Origin: Streptomyces fulvoviolaceus
GTDB taxonomy: Bacteria > Actinomycetota > Actinomycetes > Streptomycetales > Streptomycetaceae
Direction of reading: 5' to 3'
DNA: 64,000 bases
NCBI RefSeq assembly: GCF_000718165.1
Contig: NZ_JOEY01000040.1
Span: 43,943-107,942, forward strand
Below are positions 16,319 through 25,134 of the stretch, piece after piece. The translations under genes were made by a program, and so were the position numbers. The notes under the pieces were generated by a model. That model saw only the letters and a list, made by a program, of their open reading frames with translations. It did not search any database and had not been told where the DNA came from. Numbering within the stretch: the first letter of the stretch is position 1; each line of letters begins with the position of its first letter.

Positions 16319-17160
16319 GCAGCATCGCCGTACGAGCCAGCCGTAAGAAGGGAGCCGGCCTGGGCCTCGTGGCCTGGCTCCTGGGAATCCTGTTCTTCCT
16401 CCCCATCGCGTGGATGGCGCTGACCTCCTTCCACTCGGAGGCGGACGCGGCCACCAATCCGCCGTCCTTCGGCGCCGCCCTCACCCTGGACGGCTACCGC
16501 GAGTTCTTCGGCACGGGCGGCGGCGCGAGCCCCTGGCCGGCGCTGATCAACTCGGTGGTGGCGTCGGTGGCGTCGACGCTGTTCGTCCTGCTCCTCGCGC
16601 TCCCGGCGGCGTACGCGCTCTCGATCCGCCCGGTGAAGAAGTGGACGGACGTCCTGTTCTTCTTCCTGTCGACGAAGATGCTGCCGGTGGTGGCGGGCCT
16701 GCTGCCCATCTACCTGTTCGCCAAGAACGCCGGGATGCTGGACAACATCTGGCTGCTGGTCATCCTCTACACCTCCATGAACCTGCCGATCGCGGTGTGG
16801 ATGATGCAGTCGTTCCTGGCCGAGGTCCCGGTGGCGATCATCGAGGCCGCCCGGGTGGACGGGGCGCGGCTGCCGACGATCCTGGCGCGGGTGGTCGCCC
16901 CGATCGCCCTGCCCGGCATCGCCGCGACGGCCCTGATCTGCTTCATCTTCAGCTGGAACGAGCTGCTCTTCGCGAGGGTGCTCACCGGTGTCGTGGCCGA
17001 GACCGCCCCCGTCTTCCTGACCGGCTTCATCACCAGCCAGGGCCTGTTCCTGGCGAAGGTGTGCGCCGCGTCGCTCGTCATCTCCCTGCCGGTGCTCGCC
17101 GCGGGGTTCGCCGCCCAGGACAAGCTGGTCCAGGGCCTCTCCTTGGGAGCCGTGAAATGA
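16315..17160 (+). CDS. Sugar/polyol ABC transporter permease 2
   Basis: 281-residue CUT1 subunit. ATG at 16315 overlaps permease 1 (ATGA). It has six predicted helices and the EAA loop IEAARVDGARLPTILARVVAPI. The gene ends in a further ATGA overlap with the dehydrogenase, so transporter and first catabolic enzyme are translationally coupled. With 14013-15383 and 15380-16318 it makes a complete importer apart from the ATPase. Confidence 0.92.
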   Translation: MSSIAVRASRKKGAGLGLVAWLLGILFFLPIAWMALTSFHSEADAATNPPSFGAALTLDGYREFFGTGGGASPWPALINSVVASVASTLFVLLLALPAAYALSIRPVKKWTDVLFFFLSTKMLPVVAGLLPIYLFAKNAGMLDNIWLLVILYTSMNLPIAVWMMQSFLAEVPVAIIEAARVDGARLPTILARVVAPIALPGIAATALICFIFSWNELLFARVLTGVVAETAPVFLTGFITSQGLFLAKVCAASLVISLPVLAAGFAAQDKLVQGLSLGAVK

Positions 17161-18146
17161 AGGCCGCCGTCATCGAGTCCGTGGGCCGTGCCGTCGTCAC
17201 CGAGGTCCCGGACCCGACGCCCGGACCGCGCGAGGTCGTGGTCGAGGTCGCGGCCTGCGGCCTGTGCGGGACCGATCTGCACATCCTGCAGGGCGAGTTC
17301 GCACCCAAGCTGCCGATCGTCCCCGGGCACGAGTTCGCGGGCGAGGTGGTCGGGGTGGGCACCCAGGTCACGGAGATCTCGGTGGGCGACCGGGTGGCGG
17401 TGGACCCGTCCCTCTACTGCTACGAGTGCCGGTACTGCCGTACGGGCCACAACAACCTCTGCGAACGCTGGGCCGCGATCGGCGTGACCACGGCCGGGGG
17501 TGCGGCGCGGTACGCCGTGGCGCCGGTGGCGAACTGCGTACGGCTGCCCGAGCACGTCCGTACGCAGGACGCGGCGCTGGTGGAGCCGCTGTCCTGCGCG
17601 GTCCGGGGCTACGACGTGCTCCAATCCCGCCTGGGCGCCCACGTGTTGATCTACGGCTCCGGCACGATGGGCCTGATGATGCTGGAGCTGGCCAAGCGGA
17701 CGGGTGCGTCGAGCGTGGACGTCGTGGACCTGAACCCGACCCGCCTGGAAACGGCCCGCACGCTCGGCGTCTCGGCGTCGGCGGCGAACCCGGACGAGCT
17801 GGACCGCCCACAGGGCTGGGACGTGGTGATCGACGCGACGGGCAACGCGGCGGCGATCCAGGACGGCCTGGACCGGGTGGCGAAGGCGGGCACGTTCCTG
17901 CAGTTCGGAGTGGCCGACTACGCGACGCGCGTGACGATCGACCCGTACCGCATCTACAACCAGGAGATCACCATCACCGGCTCCATGGCGGTCCTCCACA
18001 GCTTCGAACGAGCGGCGGAACTGTTCGCGAACGGTGTCCTGAACCCCGACATCTTCATCAGCGACCGCATCCCACTGGAGCGCTACCCGGAGGCGCTGGA
18101 GCAGTTCGCGGCGGGGGTGGGCCGCAAGATCGTGGTGGTGCCGTAG
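17157..18146 (+). CDS. Zinc-dependent polyol/alcohol dehydrogenase (MDR family)
   Basis: 329 residues. The catalytic zinc site is C37 in CGLCGTDLH with H58-E59 in PGHEF; the structural zinc site has C88, C91, C94 and C102. The Rossmann motif is YGSGTMGLM and the cofactor-selecting acid is in VDVVDLNP, suggesting NAD. The sequence is in the sorbitol/threonine dehydrogenase branch. As last gene of the DeoR-transporter operon it would oxidise the imported sugar alcohol to a ketose. Specific substrate (sorbitol, arabitol, xylitol) not resolvable here. Confidence 0.88.
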   Translation: MKAAVIESVGRAVVTEVPDPTPGPREVVVEVAACGLCGTDLHILQGEFAPKLPIVPGHEFAGEVVGVGTQVTEISVGDRVAVDPSLYCYECRYCRTGHNNLCERWAAIGVTTAGGAARYAVAPVANCVRLPEHVRTQDAALVEPLSCAVRGYDVLQSRLGAHVLIYGSGTMGLMMLELAKRTGASSVDVVDLNPTRLETARTLGVSASAANPDELDRPQGWDVVIDATGNAAAIQDGLDRVAKAGTFLQFGVADYATRVTIDPYRIYNQEITITGSMAVLHSFERAAELFANGVLNPDIFISDRIPLERYPEALEQFAAGVGRKIVVVP

Positions 18147-18167
18147 GGGATTCCCGCTCCTCGATGA

Positions 18168-18255
18168 CGGACGGGCTGAGTTCTTTCAGCCCGTCCGGCG
18201 TTTGAGGACGAGGCCCCTTCAGGGCCGAAGCGGGGTCTGGGGGCGCAGCCCCCAG
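18168..18255 (+). terminator. Double stem-loop terminator within a common Streptomyces intergenic repeat
   Basis: The first stem is 12 bp (18168-18179 with 18186-18197; GACGGGCTGA / TCAGCCCGTC) with a 6-base loop. The second, CTGGGGGC-GCA-GCCCCCAG, follows at about 18237-18255. The intervening ggcgtttgaggacgaggcc and the trailing purine-rich stretch are of a type I recall as recurring in Streptomyces intergenic regions. Confidence 0.75.
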
Positions 18256-18362
18256 GGACGGGAAGGGTAGGGGCGGCGGGGGCGAAAAAACGGCCGCACC
18301 CCCACTGACCCGAACGGCCGCTGGTAAGGGAACGGTAAAGCGGCCTGGATCGTTCACCGGGC

Positions 18363-19574
18363 ATGACAGCTATGACCCCCGGCTCGAACATCCCCCTGTC
18401 CGCCGCCCGCGTGACGGTGGACGTCGCCGCGCCCGTGCGCCTCGACGTATCGGGCCTGCTGCTCACCGCCGACGGCAAGGTGCGCTCGGACGACGACTTC
18501 ATCTTCTACAACCAGCCGAACGGCCCCGGCGTGACGTACCGCTCGGGCGGCGGCACCGCCCCCGACGCGATCACGGTCGACACGGCTGCCGTGCCCCCGG
18601 GCATCGAGAAGATCGTGGTCACCGCCAGCCCGGACGCAGCCGGCCAGTCCTTCCAGGGCATCGAACCCACGGCCACGATCCGCAGCGGCGACGACAACAG
18701 CGTCCTGGCGACGTTCACGCCCCCGCAGCTCGGCACCGAGACGGCCCTGGTGATCGTGGAGATCTACCTGCGCAACGGCGCCTGGAAGGCCCGCGCGGTC
18801 GGCCAGGGCTACGCCAACGGCCTGGCCGGCATCGCCACGGACTTCGGCGTCACGGTCGAGGAGCCCGCACCCGCGCCCACCCCCGTCGCCCCGCCGCAGC
18901 AGGTAACCCCGCCGCCGCCCCCGCCCACCATGCAGCCCCCGGTCGCCCCGCCGGCCCCGCCCCTTTCCACTCCCCCGCCGCCGCCCGCCGGCGCCGGGAA
19001 GATCAACCTCGACAAGGGCCGGGTCAGCCTTCAGAAGAACCAGACCGTCTCCCTGGTCAAGGGCGGCCGCCCGCTGCTCTCCCAGGTCAAGATGGGCCTC
19101 GGCTGGGAGCCGGCGTACCGCGGCAAGGACATCGACCTGGACGCCTCGGTCATCGCGTACGGCCCGCAGCGCAACCACATCGACAGCTGCTACTTCGGCA
19201 AGCTGTCCATCGTGAACGGCGCGATCAAGCACTCCGGCGACAACCTCACCGGTGAGGGCGGCGGCGACGACGAGGTGATCGTGGTCGACCTCGGCCGCCT
19301 CCCCCAGGAGGTGACCGGCCTGGTCTTCACGGTCAACTCCTTCTCCGGCCAGAAGTTCACCGAGGTCGCCAAGGCGTACTGCCGTCTCCTCGACGCCTCG
19401 ACCGGCGAGGAACTCGTCCGCTTCGACCTCACCAGCGCCGAACCGCAGACGGGCGTGATGATGGCGAAGCTGATCAAGCAGTTCTCCGGCGAGTGGGACA
19501 TGACGGCGATGGGCGACTTCGTGAAGTCCCGCACGGTGAGGGGGATGGTGAAGCCGGCCGCGCAGGCCCTGTAG
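18363..19574 (+). CDS. Tandem TerD-domain protein with Pro-rich linker
   Basis: 403 residues: an N-terminal TerD-like domain (about 1-170), a Pro-rich linker (about 172-215, runs of PPPPP), and a C-terminal TerD domain (about 216-400). The C-terminal domain is the canonical one (VSLVKGGRPLLSQVKMGLGWEP, DLDASVIAYG, YFGKL, SGDNLTGEGGGDDEVIVVDL), including the Asp-rich segments that bind calcium in TerD. The N-terminal copy is diverged and contains DDDFIFYNQPNGPGV and FTPPQLGTETALVIVEIYLRNGAWKARAVGQGY. TerD proteins act in tellurite/stress responses and membrane-associated complexes. The gene stands alone, away from any ter cluster. ATG at 18363 has a weak RBS; 18372 is possible. Confidence 0.88.
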   Translation: MTAMTPGSNIPLSAARVTVDVAAPVRLDVSGLLLTADGKVRSDDDFIFYNQPNGPGVTYRSGGGTAPDAITVDTAAVPPGIEKIVVTASPDAAGQSFQGIEPTATIRSGDDNSVLATFTPPQLGTETALVIVEIYLRNGAWKARAVGQGYANGLAGIATDFGVTVEEPAPAPTPVAPPQQVTPPPPPPTMQPPVAPPAPPLSTPPPPPAGAGKINLDKGRVSLQKNQTVSLVKGGRPLLSQVKMGLGWEPAYRGKDIDLDASVIAYGPQRNHIDSCYFGKLSIVNGAIKHSGDNLTGEGGGDDEVIVVDLGRLPQEVTGLVFTVNSFSGQKFTEVAKAYCRLLDASTGEELVRFDLTSAEPQTGVMMAKLIKQFSGEWDMTAMGDFVKSRTVRGMVKPAAQAL

Positions 19575-19593
19575 GAAGCCGTACGACAGCTGC

Positions 19594-19623
19594 GGGCGCC
19601 CCCGATCCATCCAGGGGGCGCCC
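19594..19623. terminator. Bidirectional terminator
   Basis: A perfect 10-bp stem GGGCGCCCCC/GGGGGCGCCC (19594-19603 with 19614-19623) with a 10-base loop lies between the convergent TerD and TetR genes, almost touching the TetR stop. Confidence 0.75.
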
Positions 19624-19627
19624 GGCT

Positions 19628-20206
19628 TCAGTTCCCGGACCCGGGCTGAAGCCCCTCCAACAGCAGCGACAGATACCGGCTGATGGCCTTCCCCTGCCCG
19701 TTCGCCAGTTCCGACGCCGTGACCACACCGTGGGCGAGCCGGAGGACCTCGATCGGCTCGATGTCCTGGCGCAGGGTGCCCTCCTTCTGCGCCGCCACCA
19801 CCAGCCGTTCCACCGCCCCCTTCATATGGGTGCCGCAGGCGGTGATCACGGCGTTGCTGCCGTCGGTGACGGCCGAGCCCAGCAGGGCCTTCAGGCCGCG
19901 CACCTGAATCGTGCCGACGCAGAGTTCGTTCAGCCACACCACCAGCGCCTCGCCCGGCGGCAGTTCCTTCGCGATCTCGTCGGCCCGCCTGGCGAACTCC
20001 TCGACGCGGTCGACGTACGCGGCCTCCAGCAGCGCCTGCCGGGTCGGGAAGTGCCGGTACAGCGTGCCGGACCCGACGCCCGCCCGCTTGGCGATGTCGT
20101 CGAGGGACGCCTTTTCCCCATGCTCGGCGAAGGCCTCCGCCGCCACCTTCAGCAACCGCTCGTAGTTGCGGCGAGCGTCCGCGCGCATGGGCCTTCCCTG
20201 CGTCAT
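19628..20206 (-). CDS. TetR-family repressor of the adjacent MFS exporter
   Basis: 192 residues. The N-terminal TetR HTH is KASLDDIAKRAGVGSGTLYRHFPTRQALLEAAY (residues about 32-64); the rest is the helical ligand domain. ATG at 20206; an internal ATG (MRADARR) is an alternative. It is divergent from the 14-helix MFS gene across a 146-bp spacer that carries a near-perfect inverted repeat, the normal arrangement for a drug-responsive repressor. Confidence 0.9.
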   Translation of the reverse strand: MTQGRPMRADARRNYERLLKVAAEAFAEHGEKASLDDIAKRAGVGSGTLYRHFPTRQALLEAAYVDRVEEFARRADEIAKELPPGEALVVWLNELCVGTIQVRGLKALLGSAVTDGSNAVITACGTHMKGAVERLVVAAQKEGTLRQDIEPIEVLRLAHGVVTASELANGQGKAISRYLSLLLEGLQPGSGN

Positions 20207-20226
20207 CCAGATACTCCTTGCAAACC

Positions 20227-20273
20227 GGGGACTCTCTCCGTATCTTATCGAGCATTAAACGGAGACAGTCCCC
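20227..20273. promoter_or_regulatory. Large inverted repeat, likely TetR operator
   Basis: The left arm GGGGACTCTCTCCGT (20227-20241) is the reverse complement of ACGGAGACAGTCCCC (20259-20273) at 14 of 15 positions, with a 17-bp spacer. The spacing could be two repressor half-site clusters or a -35/-10 separation. It lies between the divergent TetR and MFS starts. Confidence 0.7.
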
Positions 20274-20352
20274 GCTTATTGCAGCGATCTCCGCGGACAG
20301 TTCGCCCTGCCCGCGCACTCCTCAGCCGGGGACGCCAGCACGGGAGAACACC

Positions 20353-21795
20353 ATGTCCACCCCGTCCGCACCGTCCACGACCACCGACCCACTCTCCGCC
20401 CCGCGCCCACCCGCCAGGCTCGGCACCGTCCTTCTCGTCGTCGTCACCGCCTACCTGATGGTCGGCGTCGACTCCACTGTCGTCAACGTAGCGCTCCCCG
20501 ACATCCAGCAGGACCTCGACTTCAGCCGCACCGGTCTGTCCTGGGTCCTCAACTCCTACACCCTCGCGTTCGGCGGCCTGCTGCTGCTCGGCGGCCGCGT
20601 CGGAGACATCGTCGGACGGCGGCGCACCCTCACCCTGGGCGTCCTGCTCTTCGCCACGGCCTCCCTCCTGGGCGGACTCGCCACCGACAACGCCTGGCTG
20701 CTGGCCGCCCGCGCGCTCCAGGGCGTCGGCGCCGCCCTCACCGCCCCCAGCACCCTCGCCCTGATCACCACCAACTTCCCGGAGGGCCCGCGCCGCCACC
20801 ACGCCCTGAGCATCTACTCCTCCACGGCGGGCATCGGCGCCTCCGTCGGCCTGGTCCTCGGCGGCATGCTGACCTCCTGGGCGTCCTGGCGCTGGGCCCT
20901 GCTGATCAACGTGCCCATCGGCATCGCGGTCGCCCTCGCCCTGCCCCGCTTCGTCGCCGAAACCCCGCGCCACGCGGGCCGGTTCGACGCCGCTGGCGCG
21001 CTCACCGGCACGGCCGGGACGACCTCGCTGGTGTACGCGTTCATCCGGGTCTCGGAAGAGGGCTGGAGCGACACCCAGGCGATGCTCGGCTTCAGCGTGG
21101 CGGCCGCCCTGCTCGTCGGCTTCACCCTCATCGAGTCCCGGGCCGACCAACCGATCCTGCCGCTGCGGCTGTTCGCCGACCGCGATCGGGCGGGCGCCTA
21201 TGTGGGCGTCATGCTGGTGCCGGCCGGCATGTTCGGCGCCTTCTACTTCCTCACCCTGATCAGCCAACAGGTCCTGGACTACAGCCCGTTGCGTGCGGGC
21301 CTCGCCTTCCTGCCGATGACGCTGGCCATGTTCACCAGTGTGCGCTTCGTGCCACGGCTGCTGGCACGCGTGGGCGCCAAGCCGGTGCTGCTCACCGGCT
21401 TGAGCCTGGTCGTCGTGGCGGCCGGATGGCTGTGGCGCCTGGAACCGGGGGACGGTTACCTCTCCGGCCTGCTCGGTCCGCTGCTGCTGCTCGGCGTCGG
21501 CATAGGTCTGAGCCTCATGCCGCTCAACGCGACCATCCTCGCGCGGGTCCAGCCGCACGAGGCGGGCGCCGCATCCGGCCTGCTGCAGACCCTGCAGTGG
21601 CTCGGCGGCACGCTCGGACTGTCCATCCTCGTCACGGTCTACGGCACGGCGACCCGGCACGCGACCGGGTCACCGTCCGACATCCTCACCGAGGGCTCCG
21701 CGAGGGCGTTCGGCGTGGGTGCCCTCATCGCCCTCACGGCCCTGCTGGTCTGCGGGGCGGTGATCAAGGGCAACCGCCCGAAGACCACCGCCTGA
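20353..21795 (+). CDS. MFS drug exporter, DHA2 family (14 TMS)
   Basis: 480 residues, start ATG at 20353 (RBS GGGAGAA). Typical DHA2 layout: TM1 VVTAYLMVGVDSTVVNVALPDIQ, motif A GGRVGDIVGRRRTL, motif C region GASVGLVLGGMLTSWASWRWALLINVPIG, and 14 predicted helices. These pumps expel antibiotics, dyes or small metabolites using proton force. The divergent TetR gene and intervening operator suggest induction by the substrate. The specific drug is unknown. Confidence 0.92.
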   Translation: MSTPSAPSTTTDPLSAPRPPARLGTVLLVVVTAYLMVGVDSTVVNVALPDIQQDLDFSRTGLSWVLNSYTLAFGGLLLLGGRVGDIVGRRRTLTLGVLLFATASLLGGLATDNAWLLAARALQGVGAALTAPSTLALITTNFPEGPRRHHALSIYSSTAGIGASVGLVLGGMLTSWASWRWALLINVPIGIAVALALPRFVAETPRHAGRFDAAGALTGTAGTTSLVYAFIRVSEEGWSDTQAMLGFSVAAALLVGFTLIESRADQPILPLRLFADRDRAGAYVGVMLVPAGMFGAFYFLTLISQQVLDYSPLRAGLAFLPMTLAMFTSVRFVPRLLARVGAKPVLLTGLSLVVVAAGWLWRLEPGDGYLSGLLGPLLLLGVGIGLSLMPLNATILARVQPHEAGAASGLLQTLQWLGGTLGLSILVTVYGTATRHATGSPSDILTEGSARAFGVGALIALTALLVCGAVIKGNRPKTTA

Positions 21796-21802
21796 GCCGC
21801 CC

Positions 21803-22675
21803 TCAAATCTTCGTCGCCCCCGCGGCCAGGTCCCGCAGGAAGTGCCGCGCCCCCAGCACGAAGACGATGATCAGCGGAATGACGCTCATGAGGGCGCCCG
21901 CCATCACGAGGGAGTAGTCGGTGTTGTAGAGGACGTTGAGGTTCGCCAGGGCGACCTGGAGGGTGACCTTGTCGGGGTCGATCAGGACGACCAGCGGCCA
22001 GATGTAGTCGTTCCAGAGACCGATGAACGTGAAGATGCAGAGGAAGGCGAGGGCCGGCCGGAACAGCGGCAGCGCCACCGTCCAGTACAGCCGGAAGAAG
22101 CCGGCGCCGTCGATCCGCCCGGCGTCCAACAGCTCGTCGGGCAGCGAGTTCTGGGCGTACTGGCGCATCCAGAAGATGCCGAAGGCATTGGCCGCGCCGG
22201 GGATGATCAGCGCCTTCAGTGAACCGGCCCAGCCGAACTCGGCCATGGTGACGAACTGCGGCACCAGGGAGAGTTGCGCCGGGATCATGTACGTGACCAG
22301 GAGCGTGCCGAAGAGGAACTTCTTGGCCGGGAACTCGTACTTGGCGAAGGCGAACGCGGCCAGCGAGTCGAAGAACAGCACCAGCGCGGTGCCGAGGACG
22401 GCGACGACGACGGTGTTGAACAGCGAGCCGAAGAAGTCGACGGTGTCGAGCACCCGCCGCATGTTGTCCAGGAGATGCGGGCCCGGCACCAGCTTGGGCG
22501 GGTAGCGGTAGATGTCCTGGGTGGTGCCGGAAGCCATTACCACCAGCCAGTAGAAGGGGAACAGCGAGATCAGTACGCCGAGCAGCAGCGCCGCCCGGAC
22601 ACCGATCCGGGTGAGCCTGCTGCCGGCGCCGATGGCGAGGCCCGCGCTGCCGGTCGTCCGCTCGTCAACGGCCAT
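21803..22675 (-). CDS. Carbohydrate ABC transporter permease (MalG type)
   Basis: 290-residue CUT1 subunit with a cytoplasmic N-terminus and six helices beginning IGVRAALLLGVLISLFPFYWLVV. The EAA loop is LDAGRIDGAGFFRLYWTVALPLFRP, where the usual E-A-A reads L-D-A-G-R. The start overlaps the end of the upstream permease by 11 bp. Last gene of the LacI-controlled transporter operon. Confidence 0.92.
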   Translation of the reverse strand: MAVDERTTGSAGLAIGAGSRLTRIGVRAALLLGVLISLFPFYWLVVMASGTTQDIYRYPPKLVPGPHLLDNMRRVLDTVDFFGSLFNTVVVAVLGTALVLFFDSLAAFAFAKYEFPAKKFLFGTLLVTYMIPAQLSLVPQFVTMAEFGWAGSLKALIIPGAANAFGIFWMRQYAQNSLPDELLDAGRIDGAGFFRLYWTVALPLFRPALAFLCIFTFIGLWNDYIWPLVVLIDPDKVTLQVALANLNVLYNTDYSLVMAGALMSVIPLIIVFVLGARHFLRDLAAGATKI

Positions 22676-23675
22676 TGCGGGCCCCCTTCTTGCGGCGCAG
22701 CGAGCGCAGGATGCCCGCGCGGTCGTCGTGGTCGGAGCCGGCGACCAGCCGCCAGTTGATGACGGTGAAGACCGCGATGATCGCGAAGAGGAGCCAGCCC
22801 ATCGCGGCCCCGTAGCCGAACTGGTGGTCCTTGAAGGCCTTCTGCCAGAGATAGCGCACGATGGTCATCCCTTCCTGGCCCGGACCGCCCGTGGTTCCGA
22901 CGTCGGTCGACTGGAAGAGCACCTGGGACTCGGTGAAGATCTGCAGGCCGTTGATGGTGGATGTGACGGCGGCGAAGAGGACCACCGGCCGCAGCTGCGG
23001 CAGCACGACCCGGAAGAGGGTCTGCCAGCTGTTCGCGCCGTCGACGCGGGCGGCCTCGAAGTGCTCGGTGGGGATGGCCTGGAGGCCCGCCAGGAAGATC
23101 AGGGCGTTGTAACCGATCCACCGCCAAATGATCATGAGGGAGATCGACGACTTGATCCCCCACTCGGAGGACAGCCAGCCGATGCCGTCCAACCCGAGTG
23201 CCCGCAGGCCCGAGTTGGCGAGGCCCGTCTGGGCGAAGACCGAGCCGAAGACGACGGTCATGGCGACCATCGAGGTGACGTTGGGGATGAAGTACGCCAC
23301 CCGGTAGGCGCCGGTGAACCGGACCTGCGAGTGCAGCAGGAACGCGAGCACCAGGGCCAGGAACAGCATCGGCACCGTGGACAGGAACCAGATCTCGAAG
23401 GTGTTGAGCACCGAGTGCCAGAACACCGAGTCCTCGAGCAGCCAGCCGTACTGCTGGAGACCGACGAAGCGCATGTCGCCGATGCCGTCCCAGTCCTGGA
23501 AGGACAGGTACAGGGAGAAGACCACCGGGAAGGCGCCGAAGACGGCGAACAGCACATAGAACGGGGAGATGGCGAGGAGGGGCGAGACATGGCGTCTGCG
23601 TCCGCCCGGGGCGGTGGATCGCGTACGGCGGACGAGAGGCTGTTTGTCGGTCGGCGGGTCGAGAACCGTGGCCAT
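22665..23675 (-). CDS. Carbohydrate ABC transporter permease (MalF type)
   Basis: 336-residue CUT1 subunit with six helices from LLAISPFYVLFAVFGAFPVV. The EAA loop is FEAARVDGANSWQTLFRVVLPQLRP. The ATG at 23675 is separated from the binding-protein stop by a single base. A Ser-rich periplasmic stretch (LFQSTDVGTTGGPGQEG) precedes the fifth helix, as in xylobiose/cellobiose-type permeases. Confidence 0.92.
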   Translation of the reverse strand: MATVLDPPTDKQPLVRRTRSTAPGGRRRHVSPLLAISPFYVLFAVFGAFPVVFSLYLSFQDWDGIGDMRFVGLQQYGWLLEDSVFWHSVLNTFEIWFLSTVPMLFLALVLAFLLHSQVRFTGAYRVAYFIPNVTSMVAMTVVFGSVFAQTGLANSGLRALGLDGIGWLSSEWGIKSSISLMIIWRWIGYNALIFLAGLQAIPTEHFEAARVDGANSWQTLFRVVLPQLRPVVLFAAVTSTINGLQIFTESQVLFQSTDVGTTGGPGQEGMTIVRYLWQKAFKDHQFGYGAAMGWLLFAIIAVFTVINWRLVAGSDHDDRAGILRSLRRKKGARNGR

Positions 23676-23676
23676 G

Positions 23677-24984
23677 TCAGCTCACCCCCAGCCGGGACAG
23701 CGTGGTCTCGGCGGTGTTCACCGCGTCCCGCCAGGCCCTGTCGGGTTTCTTGCCCAGCAGTTCCACGTTGGTCAGCTCCTGGAAGAACGGGGTGTTGGCG
23801 GTCTCCTCGTACGGGCTGAAGTAGACGACCGGAGCCTTCTGGGCGGCCGGGCCGAAGACGTCGATGGGCCGTTGACCGCCGAAGAAGGGGTCGGAGGTGT
23901 GCATCGCGGGATCGGCGTAGGCGGCCGGAGTGGTGGGGAACAGGGCCATCTCCTGGTAGCTCTTGAGCTGGTTCTCCGGGCTGAGCAGCCACTTCAGGAA
24001 GGCGAAGGCGCCCTCCGGGTCCCGGCAGTAGCGGGTCAGGGTCATGTACGAGCCGCCGTAGTTGGCCGGACCGTCCGGCATGGTGGTCAGCCGCCAGGCA
24101 CCGGACGTCTTCGGCGCGGTGTCCTTGAGGCCGTTGATGGCCCACACCGCGGTGGTCATGGTGGCGACCCGGCCCCCGCTCATGGCCGCGTTGTAGTCGG
24201 GCGTGCCGTCCGTGATCCGGGCGCTGAGGCCCTGGTGGAGGATCTCCACGGACAGGTCCCAGGCGCGTTTGATGTGCGCCTGGTCGCCGATGAAGCGGTT
24301 GTCGGCGTCCACGAACTGCTTGGTGCTCTGGAGCAGGACCTGCTGGAAGACGTTGCCGATGTTGCTCACCAGGTACGGCTTGCCCGGCACCTTCGCCCGC
24401 AGCGTCTTCCCGGCGGCGATGAACTTCTCCCAGGTCGGGACCGCTTCGCCGACCTCCTCCGGTTCGTGGGCCAGTCCGGCCTTCTGGAAGAGGTCCCTGC
24501 GGTAGTAGAGCGCGGTGGGGCCGGCGTCGAGGGGGAAGCCGATCATCCGGCCCGACGGGGTGAAGCAGCTCTTCCACTTCCAGTCGAGGTACTCGCTGCG
24601 GACCGACTCCGCGCCGAGCGTCCTGAGGTCCAGGAACTCGTTCTCGTCGGGGAAGAACGTGGCGAGGTTGTCGGAGTTGGCGACCGTGATGTCCGGGACA
24701 TAGGCGCGGGCGGAGAGGCTGGTGCGCACCTTCGAGTCGATGTCGCTGTCGGGTATCTGCGCGCCCTGCACCTTCAGCCCCGACACCCCGGGGACACCGC
24801 GCTCGGCGGTGGCGAGGAGTTCGTCGCTGAGCGAGCCCTTCCAGTACCAGAGGCTGAGGTGGTCGCTTCCCGCGGAGGCCGAGCCGGCGCTCGCCCCGCA
24901 TCCCGACAGGCCCAGCAGAGCTCCGCCGACGCCGCCGAGGGAGGCCCCCAGCAGACGTCGGCGGGACAGCGTTCGGTGTGGCAT
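23677..24984 (-). CDS. Sugar ABC transporter substrate-binding lipoprotein
   Basis: 435 residues from ATG at 24984. The twin-arginine signal SRRRLLGASLGG leads to the lipobox LSG-C29, so export through Tat with lipid anchoring is likely. The mature part is a type 1 sugar-binding fold (YYRRDLFQKAGLAHEPEEV, WAINGLKDTA, GAFAFLKWLLSPENQ). A TTG start 12 codons upstream is possible but would bury the signal. It is followed with a 1-bp gap by the permeases. The LacI palindrome lies 47 bp upstream. Substrate unknown; clusters of this kind often import plant oligosaccharides. Confidence 0.9.
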   Translation of the reverse strand: MPHRTLSRRRLLGASLGGVGGALLGLSGCGASAGSASAGSDHLSLWYWKGSLSDELLATAERGVPGVSGLKVQGAQIPDSDIDSKVRTSLSARAYVPDITVANSDNLATFFPDENEFLDLRTLGAESVRSEYLDWKWKSCFTPSGRMIGFPLDAGPTALYYRRDLFQKAGLAHEPEEVGEAVPTWEKFIAAGKTLRAKVPGKPYLVSNIGNVFQQVLLQSTKQFVDADNRFIGDQAHIKRAWDLSVEILHQGLSARITDGTPDYNAAMSGGRVATMTTAVWAINGLKDTAPKTSGAWRLTTMPDGPANYGGSYMTLTRYCRDPEGAFAFLKWLLSPENQLKSYQEMALFPTTPAAYADPAMHTSDPFFGGQRPIDVFGPAAQKAPVVYFSPYEETANTPFFQELTNVELLGKKPDRAWRDAVNTAETTLSRLGVS

Positions 24985-25030
24985 GGGCGCGCACTCGCTT
25001 TCGGAGGACAACGATGTCAAGAGCTCCGTG

Positions 25031-25048
25031 AACGTTCACGTGAACGTT
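25031..25048. promoter_or_regulatory. LacI-family operator (18-bp perfect palindrome)
   Basis: AACGTTCACGTGAACGTT is a perfect 18-bp palindrome directly upstream of the transporter operon, and the flank repeats GTGAACGTT. A half-site CACGTGAACG recurs at about 26200-26209, just upstream of the lacI-like gene. This fits repression of the transporter and autoregulation by the neighbouring LacI protein. Confidence 0.8.
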
Positions 25049-25134
25049 GCCGACGAGTATTGGGGTGGCCGAAAACGAGAGTCAAGACGTGTGCAAGCGC
25101 TATCTGTTGACGTGTTGTCAGAGGTGCTGGGGCG

